Positions 25,516-39,944 of a DNA stretch of 64,000 nt are shown in pieces. This stretch comes from Pycnopodia helianthoides. Taxonomy: Eukaryota; Echinodermata; Asteroidea; Forcipulatida; Asteriidae. The notes beneath the pieces were generated by a model. That model was not told where the DNA came from. It searched no databases and worked only from the letters and a program-made list of their open reading frames with translations. Position 1 is the first letter of the stretch. Each line of letters starts with the position of its first letter. The translations under genes and the position numbers were made by a program. The stretch covers positions 10,814,302 through 10,878,301 of the forward strand of contig CM063243.1 in assembly GCA_032158295.1 (NCBI GenBank), in the 5' to 3' direction.

Positions 25516-28309
25516 CCCCAAATTACCGCTGCTAATTTCGATTGCCGCGCTCGATTGAAGCCCGATTATGCACTACAAAGTCCGTGACGTGCACTGTTTT
25601 TCATTGTTTTAGTGGCTAAAATATCGACAGCTGCGATCAGAGGTAATGGCCCGCGACTCTTGAAAAAATTGCTGACTTAACAAACTTTCTAAAAAACAAC
25701 CCACCAGATGATCAACTCGTGTTACAGCCACTGACGAAACTACAGCTTTATTTTGGGCTTTAACGTCAGCGAAGAAAGCTGTCTAATTGATAACTTCGCT
25801 TCTGTCATCGCGATGATGACCCGAGTTAATGTATGAAGTAGCGGCATGGATAACCCATCGTCAGAGAATGTTCAGGTTCATGCATGCAGACAAAGATGCA
25901 AGCGCTACACGTAAATTAAAATGTCACCAAAACACAACTCAAGACATTTGGTTTGCTGAGTTTCTCTCCCTGTAATTCCTTGATTGCACAACACAAAGTC
26001 ATTTTTATTTATTAGTGAAGCGGCCAAAGGGCGAAGAATTCCTTCTAGAATAAACGAATTTTCGTCATCCATCAACACCCTTAGAAAGCCAGCCAACGAT
26101 CTTTGTGATCCGCCATGTTGACGGCTACTTCATGCTGTCAGTATAATTGAAGCGAACCAAACACGCCAAACAGTTACTATCCACCCGCAAAGTGTAGTTA
26201 GTAGTTTTTGCTTCGTAGAGTATGTACTACTTGATCCCGGGTAGATTATAAGAGCACCACCTTCTCTCCTGTAATCAGAGCCCGGGCAGTTGATGAACCT
26301 GACGGGTTGATCACTCGTCAGTCTCCCCGCTGTTTCAATCTAGAACCCAGAAAGCCAAACTTTAACACCTTTGACACAACAGAGGGCGTCCCAACGGTGA
26401 GCCAACGACCGCGTTTTAGACGCATCTCTCAGTCGCTCACCTGTGTGATGCGTTTAATGACACGGAAGTAAATCAAAGGTCGACCCGGATGACCTGACAG
26501 GAATCCTGGGGGGAACGAGAAGATGGTTTACTGACCTATGTCGGAGAGGCATGCTAGGTCATGGGGTCCTGGGGTTGCGCGAGGTTGATGTTATCTTAAC
26601 AGATGACACGTGACAAGGGGTCATCTTCGAGTGGGTCTTTAATCCCCTTCGACTGTTACAATGGACTACAGTGCGCGTCTCATACAGTGACTGATATGAC
26701 GCGTAATTGATATGGTTCCATGTAGTCTCTTTACAAGAATTATTGCGGCCTTTCTGACCCATAACACGACTCGTGCGTTGCAGAGCAAATGTTTACATTC
26801 ATATACCAAAGAGAAGGGGGAAATGAGGGTAGATGCCCTGTCTGACAAAGGCATAAACCAATTCGTCTTGCGTCAATAACCAGCCGGTCGTCCATGGGGG
26901 CATTTATATACACACTGACCCCCAGGTCACCATCGAGTGACATAATGGAGGCTTTTGATTAATGATATTTAAACATATTTTTTGTTCTCTCTTGTTCTCC
27001 TTGTTTGCATCCAGCAGTTTCTGACTCGGTGAAACATCCAAGCTCTCCAGTTGGAGCGATGAGGATTGTACAAACATGAACTATGTAATGACCGGGGTGC
27101 ACTGATTTAATACGGAGTGGATTATGTTTGCCCACCACCGACATGGCCAGTAGTGATACTTTGTAGTTGACGTACGGCAGACTGAGTTAGCGCCCTCTAT
27201 TGGTGAATCTTCCCGCATAAAATAGGCTATCCAGCTACATGCCTGGCGAGCACTATAAATGGACGGATCGACAACTGAAACCAACTGGGTAAAAACAGAA
27301 CTGCAGGAATTATCTACAAGAAATGCCACTGGCAAAGGAGCTGCAGACATTGACTGGGCTCAACACGGTATTACAGCCTCTCACGGTGTGCTCATCTTGT
27401 GACGTCATGTTAACGTTAACAAAAAAACTGAATATCATTGAAACAGTTATTGTACAAAAATTATTGCCAATTAACTTGATTTTGTTTTTCCTCGAATATT
27501 TTGGTGATTGTTGTCAATTAGGACATGTAAACAGACTGCACGGTTAGAGGTAAAAGTAATGTGTCAAGCAGTCTACAGTGATTATGTAAAAACTAGGAGC
27601 GGTGTAGTGACGGTCCATCAACAGAAATTTATTCTTATTTGACCAAAGTTTTCATTCTCGTCACTGCTTATTTTAAATCGACTGGTAGTGGCGGGGCAAT
27701 TTAATTAACATGAAAACATCCACCAAAACGCAAATAAGCTTGACACTTTTTTTGTTTTTCTTCACAATATTGATCCATCTCCTTGTTGTTCGTTTCTTGA
27801 AAACAAAAATGTTTGAATTGAGTGCACTCTATAAAAAAAAAAAAAATACTGCCGTGACATCCACGTCACAGTTTCTTGTAACCAATGTATTGAAATAAAT
27901 GTACTCTTTCAAAAAACAAGACAACAACAACAACAACAGCAAATACAACAACAGAAATTATGTCTGATCTTTTTTTGTGATACATGAATGTTTCTTGTAA
28001 CTGGGGGATTGGAATGAATGTACTCCTCAACAACAACACAGATCCACTATCGCTTTAGATACGTTAATGATTTTACTATTCCAAATGCAATACTGTGCCA
28101 TTCCTTTAATAGATACATGCATGTTTCTTGTAGTTAGATGATAAGACGGTATGCTCTCTTCCCAAATCAGTGATGCACCGTCAGGTATGTTTTTTTGAAA
28201 CTTGAAAGTGGAAAATGAAGGCACTCGAGTGCACTATTCAAAAGAAAAGAAGAAAAAAGGGAGATATCATTCCTTTCATATAGTTAACCCCCCAACTCAC
28301 CCCTCCCAC

Positions 28310-28428
28310 CAAAAAACAACAACAGCGACAACAACAACAACAACCACAGCAACAACAACAACAACAACAACAACAGCAAAAACAACAACAACAAAAACAA
28401 CAACAAACAAAAAAAACCAAAACAAACA
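28310..28428 (+). repeat. (AAC)n-rich microsatellite
   Basis: Imperfect AAC, ACA and AAAC units run for about 115 bp. Apparent poly-Thr (plus strand) and poly-Cys (minus strand) ORFs here are products of the repeat. Shorter AAC runs occur at 3826, 27925 and 47600. Confidence 0.95.
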
Positions 28429-31400
28429 AACTAAAATATCAAACTAAAAACCCTTTAATTTGCTATTTAGCAGACGTTTGAACATTAATGTTCAAACCCA
28501 TCACAGGCAATATCACAATTATCTAATTTATGTTTTGTAGTCGTAACCATCAAAAACAAGTTGTGTGATGATGTAAACTATTTAATAAATTAGCATGTAA
28601 TTATTTTTTCTTTAATATTAACAGAGGCACGATCAGAGTTGAAATTTTATATAATCGGTGTTAAATGCTTCCCCGAACATTTGGTTACTTTTATTTGTTT
28701 TGTTTGTCTATAGACAATGTGTTGCCAATTCAGAGCCATTGCGCTAACGGAGTCAAACATTTTGATCGAATATTGTGATAAACAATGTCAATTACAACAC
28801 AAAGTAGCCTATTTGTCCTTAGATTTAACACTCATTTCTGCCATAACCCGATGAGCAAAGTTTGAAAAGTTTGTTGGGGATGCGCACTTTGTCTTTAAAA
28901 CATGGCATTAGTTTATACTAGTTTGTCAAAACTTTAAATGTTTTCGTGTTGTTAATGTTGTTTTTATATCGAATCTGAATTCGCCGAGTACCCGAATAAT
29001 TAGCGTCACCAAATGTATGTCAATATGCAACATCTTATAGAATTATGAATAATTCATGACTTGAGGGGTCGGGTGATACTTTTTAAGAATGACAGTTCAG
29101 GAAATACTTGAAAGAATCAAAACCTACGGCATGCATGGCATAATCGCTGGTTTTGAAAAATATGTAAATAACTGCGTTGAATATTCATGAGTGTATTGTT
29201 CCGTTTCGACCAATGCGAAGCCACGACGATATTCAGTATTCAACTTACAGAATGTATAATTTATGCTAATTGTGAGTACATAATGTAAAGTAATTAACGT
29301 AGGGGGGAAACGGATGGTTTCTTTTTTGAAGCTTTATGCTGGTGTCTTTGCTATTTTTTCTTAGAAACCATAATTTTATAATGTTTGATTGGGAATCAAG
29401 CATTTCTCAATCAAGGATTTGCAATGAATGACACGCAGGGTCCAATGGTACAAAGATGGTGAAGAAGAAGAAGAAAAGTTCTCTGCTAAGCAAAGATGAG
29501 TAGGGGAACTTACTTAACACCCTGTTTGCTGAATGTCCAAAAAGCAAGATTGTGTCTGTGCTTGGAAAACTGATTGTTTTGCTTTCAAACAGCTTTACGA
29601 AATTGAGTGCATGTTTTAGAACACACAAACCTATTGCTTAGTACAACTATCTTTCTCTCTATGTAAAGTTAGAAAAATGTTTGCTTTAAAAATGCATCAG
29701 ACGGAGCATAGAAAATTAATCAGGTTTACTGGTTAACAGGTTAACAGCAACTGGTTAACGTTTTAATGCTTTAAACTTTTGCATTCACGGCACTGAATAA
29801 CCACCTCAAATTTTCACGAGTGCTTTTTCTCATTCTGAGCGAGAAAAAAAAAACCACAAGTTATAGAAGAAATAAAACTAGTAAATCATACCCAAAGTTA
29901 TATTTCCTTTTCCTCTGGAAAATCAGCGGGTTTTATGAGGGGTTGAGTATTCAGTTATAGTCAACGGTTTGTATATTTGGGTGATTGAATCACAGAAGTG
30001 GTTAAACTGAAATATATTTTTTCCTTTGTATTTTCTTTGCGATGTGACGATAGATTTGCGTTTTGTATAGTTGCCCTCAACGTTTAAAACTTGTGCGATT
30101 GTTGTGGAATGATAATCGACTAATAATAGTTGTGAGAGAGATTTAAAATGATATCATTCAAACAGGTTTTACAGGAAACGCTCTCCACTGAATCTGTACA
30201 GATATCGTGAGTAGGAATGGCTGATTTGGGGTTCTTTCATATTTCTCTTAGATTAATCAATTTATTTTAGTGTGACTACACATTTTGGTTCCACCAACAA
30301 AACAGGTGAACATCGTTTAGAAAACATCAGATTAGTATTTTCTTGAATGTAGATTATAAACAATCAATGTTGGCCAAAATATGAATTTGACATTGTGTTT
30401 TGTTTTCGACAAGCAACTGTGGTTTGGTGTGACAATCGCAACACGCGTCGGATCGGATACCAAACACACTGATACTTCGTTGTACTTGTCGGACACCAGG
30501 CTCATGTTGGGATGCCGGTTTTAGGCAATGTAGTGTCTGGCGAGAGGGTTACAATATTTATCTATGAATAAATTATGCTGATGAGTGATGACATCATCAG
30601 ACTCTTGTCAACGCTTATGTACACCGTTGAATTGGACAGAATCGATTCTTTAGAGAGGGGAGTTTACCTCCAATGTAAACTGATAATCAAAACGCCATTT
30701 TAAAAGGAAACTTTGGCAACTGCAGGGGAGGGGAATCGTCTCAAGAAAGAGGGTGGAGGCGAATCCCTAAAACCTTACAAGTTTAAGTTAGATATTACTA
30801 TTATGTCCATGCAGGATAAGAACGAACAGTGTGATCATAATTGTGTTATAAATGGCCCGTCAGTTTGAAGCATTTCAACTAAAATGAAATATAAATTTGT
30901 TATAATGTGACAAACTTGGGAAACACCTTGAGCAATGATCACTGTCAAAATACTCCACCTGATTACGGATCAATTCAACCATTTTTAGAGCAAGATATAC
31001 TTGGAATGTTTGTGTATAGGGGTGAGGAAGGAAAATTGATTATAACATGGTTTTATGTGTGTAACAACATGTCTATCAGTTGTGTTGAGATTAATTGTAA
31101 ATAAATCTGAAAAAAGGGAATCGATTTATGAGTTTATGTTTCATTTGGTATTTCAGAGTGTTTTAGTTATTGTGTGTGTGTGTTTAATTGGATCGATTCG
31201 GATGCCCCAATCCTACCCCTCTATGGATCCAACCCCCACCCTCCGATACACACACACACGCTCAAGTGGGTAAACACCTGCAATCGGGGACCTCCTGTTT
31301 GTATCCTTCTTTTTTGGCAACAGCTCCCTTAGTCTTGCGAGTGCTTTCCAACTTGAGACCTTCACCCAACCAACCGAGAACCCCTACTGTCCCCTTTTTA

Positions 31401-32437
31401 GGTTCCCGGTTTGATTCAAACGAAACGCTACCCCCTCCCCCCCCCCCCACACACACAATATGTTTGTCGATCAGGTTAACTGACGACTTCTCTTTGTTCT
31501 CCCATTGTTTGAACTTCCTTTTCTTTTTCTTTTTCAAACACAAAATTGAACTTAGGACGTCCTATATCTGTCAAAACACCAGGATCCATTTTGTTTTTCT
31601 AAAGTCCTCAATTTCAACGGGTGGACACGCTCACGGGCACACAACAACTTTCATCAGAAAAGAATGGAAATACAATATTGCATGACTGAAAAACATACGA
31701 TAAATCACAATGAATTTATATTTCCTTTTTCTTGTGGATTTTTCTGCCATCCATTCTGATGAATATGTCGCTCATAACAACAAAAGCGACATGAAAAACA
31801 CAACTAACTAGCTAACTAAATAAATAAAAACGGTTAAAAAGGAACTTGTATAATCAAGTTGGCCTGTCACGTTCTGTTTTGTGCCTGGGGACCTTTTGTG
31901 CTTACTTCAATATTGTTCTATTAGAGACATTGACTGTTTGTTAATATCAAGGATTCGCCTCTGGAAGTAGGACATACTCCGGTGGTGTAAAAGTATTTAA
32001 AAAAACTAAAGCGTCTGATAAGCAATCTATAAATTAACAGATAGAGGGCGCAATTTAGTTTTTAGACAGCCGCACTGGACTCATTATTATAAAGGCTTCA
32101 ATAGACCATGTGAACGTTGTTTACAATAAGTGTGACCTTGTACATTCTTTGAGTATTCTGGCAGGCAAGATACTACACTGGTCCTATGGGAAAGTTGACA
32201 TTTTGAGTCATAATTTCCACATAAAACCAAGAGTTATGAAAGTAAAAGCTGGACAAGTTTTTAGATGTGCCCCCTTTCATCATATCAAAAGTTGATAAGA
32301 ATTAGACAGTGCAATCTCCATAAAATATAATATTTGATGCTTTCTTCCGTTGAGCTGTGTACAAATCGTGCCTGCAGGAAGTCCAGGCTCTGTGGCTCTT
32401 TTGTAAACATGTGATGTCACAGGTCACATCGTCTATA

Positions 32438-32586
32438 GACCCCTTGCATTGGCTGCCATCGCTGGGGTCACACAATGGAAACGTGCACGCGTTGACGCAC
32501 TGCGCACAACTCTGAGCAAATGGCAGGTCTTTATTGACCTAAGTGAGGGCGCTGTTTGGGCTTGTGGCGTCATTTGCAAGGGGTCC
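32438..32586. mobile_element. Possible short inverted-end MITE
   Basis: GACCCCTTGCA at 32438-32448 is mirrored by TGCAAGGGGTC at 32575-32585, giving 11-bp inverted ends around about 127 bp of non-coding sequence. It lies 22 bp before a family 1 MITE. With no second copy in the window, this rests on the inverted ends alone. Confidence 0.4.
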
Positions 32587-32608
32587 AACCAAAATAGCAA
32601 TCGTGAAC

Positions 32609-32996
32609 TTAAAGACACTGGACACCTTTGGTAATTGTCAAAGACCAGTCTTCTCACTTGATGTATCTCAACATATGCACAAAATAACAAACCTGTGAAA
32701 ATTTGAACTCAATTGGTCGTCGAAGTTGCGAGATAATAATGGAAGAAAAAACACCCTTGTCACACGAAGTTGTGTGCTTTCAGATGCTTGATTTCGAGAC
32801 CTCACGCGTGAGGTCTCAAAATCAACTCAAATATTTTACTGAGAAATTACTTCTTTCTCAAAAACTACGTTACTTCAGAGGGAGCCGTTTCTCACAATGT
32901 TTTATACTATCAACAGCTCTCCATTGCTCGTTACCAAGTAAGTTGTTATGCTAACAATTATTTCGAGTAATTACCAATAGTGTCCAGTGCCTTTAA
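32609..32996 (-). mobile_element. TTAA-flanked MITE, family 1, full-length inverted copy
   Basis: At 388 bp this is the best-preserved copy. It opens TTAAAGACACTGGACACCTT and closes AGTGTCCAGTGCCTTTAA, with TTAA at both ends. The perfect central palindrome (GACCTCACGCGTGAGGTC) lies near 32800-32818. Relative to 20601-20949 it is inverted. It has no coding capacity. Confidence 0.9.
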
Positions 32997-34409
32997 CAAC
33001 CGTGAACTGTAACTACATGACGTACACGATTATGTGACTAGATATTTAGATGAAGTGATAGAAGGCGGGGAAATGTCCCTTTATAGAAACATAATCCCAA
33101 TCATTAAACATTGGTGGTTTCTTAGAAGTTGTCCGCCAGTAATGAGGAGGTCATTGAAAACGTCGGTTTACAATTCATTTCTAACTTCTCAACCTCCACC
33201 CAGGCGCGTATGCGGACTGCTATAGTTTATTGCACGGTGTGTTAGCTCCACTGTTACCGTGAAAACAGATAACGCTTCTCATCGATCCATCCTGACGTCA
33301 TCATCACAGTATAAATCTCGGCTGCGTAATTTTGGGAGCCGTTGCGTGGCAGAGTGCCAAGCGTTTACACACACGCTAACCACCAAGTGTACGTGCGATG
33401 TGACTCGTGAAATGGCGAGTGTGGCAGACAGCAGCCGCGTGTGGCTTTGGTGGAAGGGGTTCTCACACAACTCTAGCTTGTTTATTAAACGCACTCCTGT
33501 ATGCATGATCATTTTAAAGTTTTACGAAATGTATTCAAATATTGATCTTTGTCTGGCAGTCTTGTTAATACTTTCAATCAAAACAATTCAATTATGGAGG
33601 AATACAGGAAGGGAAAAACGAGTCTTTTTCAATGCTTCTATGGATATTTAGCGCGATGGCGGCAGTATAACAAAAGTTTTGTTATTCTGATTGCTAATTA
33701 CTCGTATTACACTCATGGATTAATACACCTCTTAGGTTATAGTAAACCAGTTTATAGTAAAGTCGCAAGTAAAGTCAAAGAAATAAACAATAGAAACAAT
33801 GAGACAGTAGAGGGCGCAATACCGAATGGCAGATTGAGGTACATTTTGTAAACGATCCTTATTTCTAAGGGTGCACCCAACTATACGGTAAGAAAACAGA
33901 GCGAAGGCCTCATGGGCATTTTGTAGGCCCTCGAAATATTCGATACTAGACAGATTTGAGAGCCAAATAAAAGGGGTACAGTGTAAACAATTTGCACAAC
34001 ATTGTGACCTGGGGGTTGCTGACATCCAACTTGAAGTCTTTTGGATGACATAGAGGCCCTGAAAAAAGGGTCCTTTTGCCGAGAGACGTTAGGCGATTTA
34101 TTTTCAAGATTGATGCTCGGACATTTTTAAGAAACTTACACAAGTGTGGGGTGTTTTTTTTATTTGGAGGAAGAGGAAGAACAACTCGACGGGCCTTGGG
34201 ACAACTATATGCTATGGGAATTTATTTAGTGGGCTGCACCCCGCTCACAGTGGTGTGATAATTGTTCTCTGTAGAAGTCAGTTGCTAATCATTAGACTCT
34301 GCAAGTCCCACGTGTATTCAAACGTTGGGTCTCGTTAAAGTGGTCAATTTTTGTTTCTTTCACGCGCAAGGTAGTGCATACAAGTCAAACATATAGGGCC
34401 TTTGACTGA

Positions 34410-34550
34410 GCGTCTCCCGGGTCAAAAATTGACCCAAATCCCGGTCCCTCTGGGACCTGACCTATTGCAGGGTCAGTACGACCCGGAATCTCTGTCAAAA
34501 TGACCAAGCAATGGGTCAGACCAGTTCTGACCCGAGAGTGAAGGTTCCGG
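34410..34550 (+). repeat. GACCCGG-type element, copy 3
   Basis: It contains GTCTCCCGGGTCAAAAATTG, then GACCCGGAATCTCTGTCAAAATGACC and AATGGGTCAGACC. This order of blocks parallels copies 1 and 5, but the ends are eroded. Confidence 0.65.
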
Positions 34551-37500
34551 AAAATTATTTGACCTCGTGCGAAACCTGCAAGGTATAGTGTTGAACTGCA
34601 ACGAAGCCAGCCCCCTCCCCCCACCTCTGATGAATTCTACACGCCAATCAAACCAAACGATGGTACATTGTACAATAATTTCAGATGATTAACAACAAGC
34701 GAGGGAGGCGCTGCTGCGGTAAATGTTTGCTTTGTTCGAGACGGACATTTTGGACTTTATCGTCAGCGATAACTCATTAACCTTTGTCTTGGGCTCAGTC
34801 TACTTAGATGTTCAAATGAAGGTCTGTATACTGTGCAATGATTGCGCCGGCTGATTGTTCGTATAGAGAGTGGTTTATCATTAATGTTCAGCGGCTCACT
34901 TGACATGAGCCGTCTACTAATTTACTATGGCGGCGGGGTATATGGAGCAAGCGGCCATCACGGACAGGCAGGGGATGGGGGGTTGTCGGAGAGTTGGCCT
35001 AGTGACTAATTAAATAACAATACAAATAAACAAAGTGATTCAAATTAACATAATTGCAGACGAGCCAAGGACTTGAAGTATAAATCATTGTTGTATAGGT
35101 TATTTTCCGGGACAACATCAGTGTCATTGGCCTCCAAAATAACATTTGTTTGACGGTAAATTTCATTTTTTGTTTCTCGCGAAGCGTAATTAAGTCTCTC
35201 GGACGCATGTTACTAATTGAATATGTATTCTATATTGACAACCAAGAATGGGGAAGTGGAAACGAGGCAGACAGAAAAGGAGAATGGGGGAGACGACATC
35301 GCATCCTACCTGGGTACAAACATGGATAGGACAGGCAAAAAGACAGAGGGAAAATGGCGAGCACACAGAGAGGGCTACATCCAACACTGGCTGAACACAG
35401 CCTATAGGCAAAGGGCACAAATATTGCATAACAAACTCAAACACAGCTCAGGAAGGATTTTGTTCAGCCATGGAAGCTAGTCAATTGGAAACAGGTCATA
35501 ATTCCATAGTATTGACTCTCATGAATGATCGGTGTACTTTAATTTGAAATGCTTCGTTTGTAGATATTAAATCGAGTACAAGTAATAACCACAGATTCTC
35601 CAGCCATTGATGTAGGGTGTATAGCTGTCGTAACTATAGTATTATAGTTTAGACATTGCAATTTTCGTACAAATGACAAATTAAATTGTAGTGATGCGTT
35701 TGGGTTACGTACAACCACACAACGATGTGTGTTGTCTCAACGCTGCATTAATAATAGCTACATACGCTATAGACAGTCAATCTACTAATCAACGAAATTT
35801 ATAGGCCCCCGCTCGTTTATTTTACTCCATGAGCCATGCATCCTCTCGTTCGCAAAGTACCACACGGCGGCTAGCAGCGGTGAAAGAGACAGGGAGAACA
35901 AAAAACGAGGGATTAATAAACTGGTTGCGATGCGTTGCCAGGGCAACCGGAGTGGTTTGACGCTCTTGCGTTACAAGTCAACGAGTACGGAAGTGCCGTA
36001 TAGAGCTACATGTAACTGCGAGGGTGAGGAGAGCACGCACCGCTGTGGCCAACCCAGAGATAGATCAACCTCGTACGAAGCCGGCCACAGACAACCTGAA
36101 CCCCCCCCCCCCCATCCCAAAAGGAGCAGGGAAAACAGTTAGTTTGTTGATTTGGCAATAGGGCTGTAGGCTTTGTTGTTTGACTCTGATGCAGTCGCAG
36201 ACCTATCTCTCCTCCTCAGACGATGTTGAGAGAGCAAGGCGCACCGTCACCATAGCTGTGCGACTGGTAGCATCAACAGGTTGTTGCTATCGAAACGGAA
36301 TCATACGCCACGTCCAAGGACTGCGGTCTGATCAAGGAGTCATCCATGCGGTAAGTCCTATCTGCTTGGAGCCAGCTAATTAGCATAAATATTATTTATC
36401 TTGTCATACCGCTTCTTAGCGAAATAGCTGGCTGTTATCGTGACATCTTCCATAGATAGCTTACACACGTAAAGACTAGAGTCGGTTACATGGGAAATAC
36501 CAATATCCATAAAAAGCTGAAAAATGAATAGGTATCAATTGGGGCCGTGTATTAATAACGACTGGTATCTACAATCTTTGGGTAGGCAATGCAAAATGCT
36601 CGCGTTCGCCTTTTTGAAAACGCAAATACTACAATACCGAAATGTCAGTATCTGGGGAAGTAGTGCATATAGATGACTGGAACGAACGAACGAACGAAAC
36701 ATTTCATCAGTATTCAGACCACTGTCTATGTGCTCCACTTTACTCACCAATTGTGTTAATAACAACTTCTGCACATTATTTCAGTTTACAAGCTCCATTT
36801 GAATGTGACCTCGCCAGTAGTTTCTACGTCTAAATATCAAAACGTTCGCTGTATTTTGGATCTGATCATTTTGTAGAATCTATCGATTTTTGTGTCATCT
36901 TTGTAATTTACATATGCATGTGCGTTACATGACGTCATAACACATACATCAAGTGCAGTGTTTGCAGGATTGTTGAGAAAACACGAAGCTGAATTTCTTA
37001 ATTACCTTTTTTGCTCTTAGAAGCCAACTTGTCTTGTAAAGCAACAGTAAAGAGTCGGTTCCTTTGGAGACGGTGCCGAGAGGAGTTTCATGTCCAAACC
37101 TACATGATTAAAAGTCAAATTGGAATTGCATTTTAGAATGATCAAATAACTTCTAATGAAATAAATGATCCACAATGGACATTGCCCATGTTTCTCAGAA
37201 AAAAACCACTTATAGCGTCTTGAAGTTTGAACACTTTTAGGAGTATACTAAATAGATTAATAGTTCCAATATCATCGGGGTTTGACAGAATGAACAAGTC
37301 CTAAAGACAACGGTGCTTTATTGGATTTGGAAGTTATTCATTATTTTGTTTAAAAGCTAACTCTGAAACATTTCTCTTTGAAAAGCATTTCTACATAATT
37401 AATCGTTTTGTACGTGCTACACACCCATGCTACAAACATTATATGATGTGCCACATTTTCTCGCCGACTGACGCATATCAATATAACATATTCCTCGAGA

Positions 37501-37640
37501 TGACTGAATATCAAATTCAACTTCATCTATTATTATTATATTGATTTATTATTACATCTTTCTGGTAATGAAACCAAAGGCACTGTGACCCGTAGGCCTG
37601 AAAGGCAACTGCGCGGAGAAAGGACGACGAAGAAATGTCA

Positions 37641-37716
37641 GTTTCTAGATGTGGGAGGAAAACCCCAAATAGGGAAAACCCACGCAGTTAATTGTCTGGT
37701 AGGGACTGAAAACCTA
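37641..37716 (-). repeat. Tail fragment of a tRNA-derived SINE
   Basis: Reverse-complemented, this parallels 60302-60376. Shared blocks, written on the plus strand here, are GTGGGAGGAAAACCC, GGGAAAACCCACGCAG and GGTAGGGACTGAAAACC. The tRNA-like head is missing. It accounts for part of the 115-codon ORF that starts at 37585. Confidence 0.6.
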
Positions 37717-38879
37717 CACCGAATTCAGCAACACACTCTCCCTTCTGCCGAGATGCATAACAAGGAGTCATTCAAACAGCTTTATTCCACGTATACTGCA
37801 TCTGTTTTGAACTCCTTGCCTTGGTGCACGTTTCCCTCCATCCTACAATCTAGACTGTTTTATGATGATGAAAATCAATTCCTACCTTCAGCTCCCCTTA
37901 GTTATTTTCATGTTATTGTTTCTGTCTTGTAGAGTGGCTTTTATCCAATTGTTTAAGGTGAACGTGCATAACAAAATACAAATAAATACAACATTAAAAA
38001 GGGTTCCGGTCAGAGAGTATGAACCAAGGTCCACAGAGGTGAAAGGCAGGGAAAGAAACCACCTAAAGCCAACCCAAATACACAGATATTGTAAAAAAAA
38101 CACTTTTAACATTGTAAGCTTATAATAGTGACATTTGTGCATGAATTTCAACATCATGTCGAGAACAACATGGTGACGAAATTAACAAAAACCAACCAGC
38201 TTATTAACATGAATGAGGTAGACTAATAACTGCTCGTATGTAAACGGAATACGCCAACTCTATAGGCGACAATATCACACAAAAAATCAAATCATTCTGA
38301 GTACCATGTACTTCGAAGTATTAGTTCCAGAATTGTCTGCAAGTAAGGGATGATGCTGCATCCTATATCTAGGTAATGTAGTAGTTGGACGGGGGGGGGG
38401 GTGGGGTTCGGCAGATTCTGCAGGGCTTTAAATCATGCAATGCTATAAGACAAGGTGTAAAACACGATAAGTCACCGTGCTCTCTCACAACACACGTATC
38501 GATCGGTTGGGATTGAGATAATAGACACTTATTACACGGCTCAGTGACGTGGATGTATAGTTCACCACATCCTTGCCGGACACCAGTTACCTGGTTACCA
38601 GGCGAAGGTAACAAAAAAAGCAAATACCGCATCAACGCCCCCTCGTATTATGTTGTCAATCAATCTTGTGGGGCGGTGCCGGTAAGCGTATAGGCAATTA
38701 AAGTGATCAAGGTATATATATATATATAGCTTGGACGCCATTATCATTAATAATAACTGACAACCGACGATCATACATATTTCGTGCATATCATTAAAAT
38801 TCCGATCATAGGTAACACCAAGCTACTCATCAAAATTTCAGTTTGACATACTGCTTTAATTGAGCTAACGGCCGGTAGT

Positions 38880-38906
38880 AAAAAAAAAAAAAAAAAAAAA
38901 AAAAAA
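38880..38906 (+). repeat. Poly-A run
   Basis: 27 consecutive A. It may be the tail of a retroposed sequence, but I recognise no body upstream. Confidence 0.95.
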
Positions 38907-39559
38907 TTATACGGGGACCTGCACGGGGCTTCTATTGGTTGACCTCCAATCTGCCTGTACATTAGTGATCGATTGTGTGGACTGTTAAAGAAGCATGTCC
39001 ACACCAAACAACAATTTTTTATAGCCTTTATAAAAATGTGAATTAACGAGAGGGAATTGTGTTCGTAGATCTGAGCATTTTGCGATGTTTTGGGGATGCT
39101 AGAGCTGGAATGTAAATAGACGGAGGCGTTCATAAAATATGTGTCATGCGCCTGATGGGCCATTAACACAGTTTAGAATTCAAAGCCTCCGGCCCTCAGC
39201 CAGATATAATATTAGATAATGTACGGACGTCATCACAAGCTAAAGTCACTTTGACATTGGTTAAATTGGGCGTAGAGGGAAATACCCACACTATGGATCA
39301 AATACTTTCAGTCGGCATTGGCATATTGCATACGGTTCCAATCAGATGAAATACTCGCGAGGCTGAAAAAAAAACCAATGGTAAGACCTTGCCAACCGTA
39401 GGCAGAAAGGAATAGACCTACGGTATTAATTGCAAATTGTGTTTTGCATTTACTGTTCAATGTCCTTTTGTTACGGTTGACAATCCCCAGGTCCGTATAT
39501 AAGTCACTGTATGAATCCACTGCTTTGTAAAGCAGTGGTTTTCACCCAGTGCATAGTGA

Positions 39560-39944
39560 TTAAAGGCAAAGTATACCTTTGGTTTTGGGGACCGTTTGAT
39601 TGTTTTAATCGTCTATAAATGTAGATATATACAATAAAACTAACCTGTGAAAATTTTATTTCAAAAGGTGGTCGCGTTTTTGAAATATCACCAAAATCCG
39701 CAGCGAATAATTTATGTCCACGCATAAAGAATAATCCATAATAGGAATACACGATCTGAGAAACGTTTCTCAGATTCAAATTTTGGGGAATAAAAACTGA
39801 CATATTTTTTTCATATCCACATTATTTTGAGTTCAAGTATTTCTCAAAATGCTTTATACTGTCGAAAGTTGCTGTACTTCTAACCAAGTCAGTTTTTATC
39901 GCCATTCATTTTTAGAATGATTACCAATCGTGTACCTTCCCTTT
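39560..39944 (+). mobile_element. TTAA MITE, diverged family 1 relative
   Basis: It starts TTAAAGGCAAAGTATACCTT and ends ATTACCAATCGTGTACCTTCCCTTT, so the ends are inverted but the right TTAA has been lost. Inside, the AACCTGTGAAAATTT block is the complement of the shared CACAGGTTTGT motif. Confidence 0.65.

Larger units (their letters stand above)
25388..32437. other. 3' flank of Pax1/9; no gene recognised
   Basis: No convincing exon on either strand, and no mitochondrial-carrier signature that would mark slc25A21. A GC-richer block at 26280-26560 includes AATCAAAGG (26471-26479), a match to the TCF/LEF consensus. An (AAC)n tract lies at 28310-28428 and a C-run at 31432-31449. The 165-codon ORF at 31188-31685 runs through Pro/Thr-rich low complexity and resembles nothing known. 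Confidence 0.5.
32997..39559. other. Intergenic stretch; no gene recognised
   Basis: ORFs at 33259-33651 (130 codons) and 37585-37932 (115 codons) match nothing I recognise, and the latter overlaps a SINE fragment. A TGACGTCA (CRE-type) octamer at 33293-33300 lies just before TATAAAT at 33310-33316. GC-richer patches at 33230-33480, 34880-34980 and 35930-36140 could be regulatory. I found no splice-bounded exon with a protein family match. Confidence 0.45.

Noticed and set aside
31188..31685. 165-codon plus-strand ORF
   Set aside because: Low-complexity Pro/Thr sequence over a C-run and a GT/CA tract. No domain, no flanking splice context and no family resemblance.
33259..33651. 130-codon plus-strand ORF after a CRE/TATA-like pair
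   Set aside because: The promoter-like motifs are short and closely spaced, and the product resembles nothing known. Kept only as a mention in the region entry.
37585..37932. 115-codon plus-strand ORF
   Set aside because: Its first half overlaps a SINE tail fragment.
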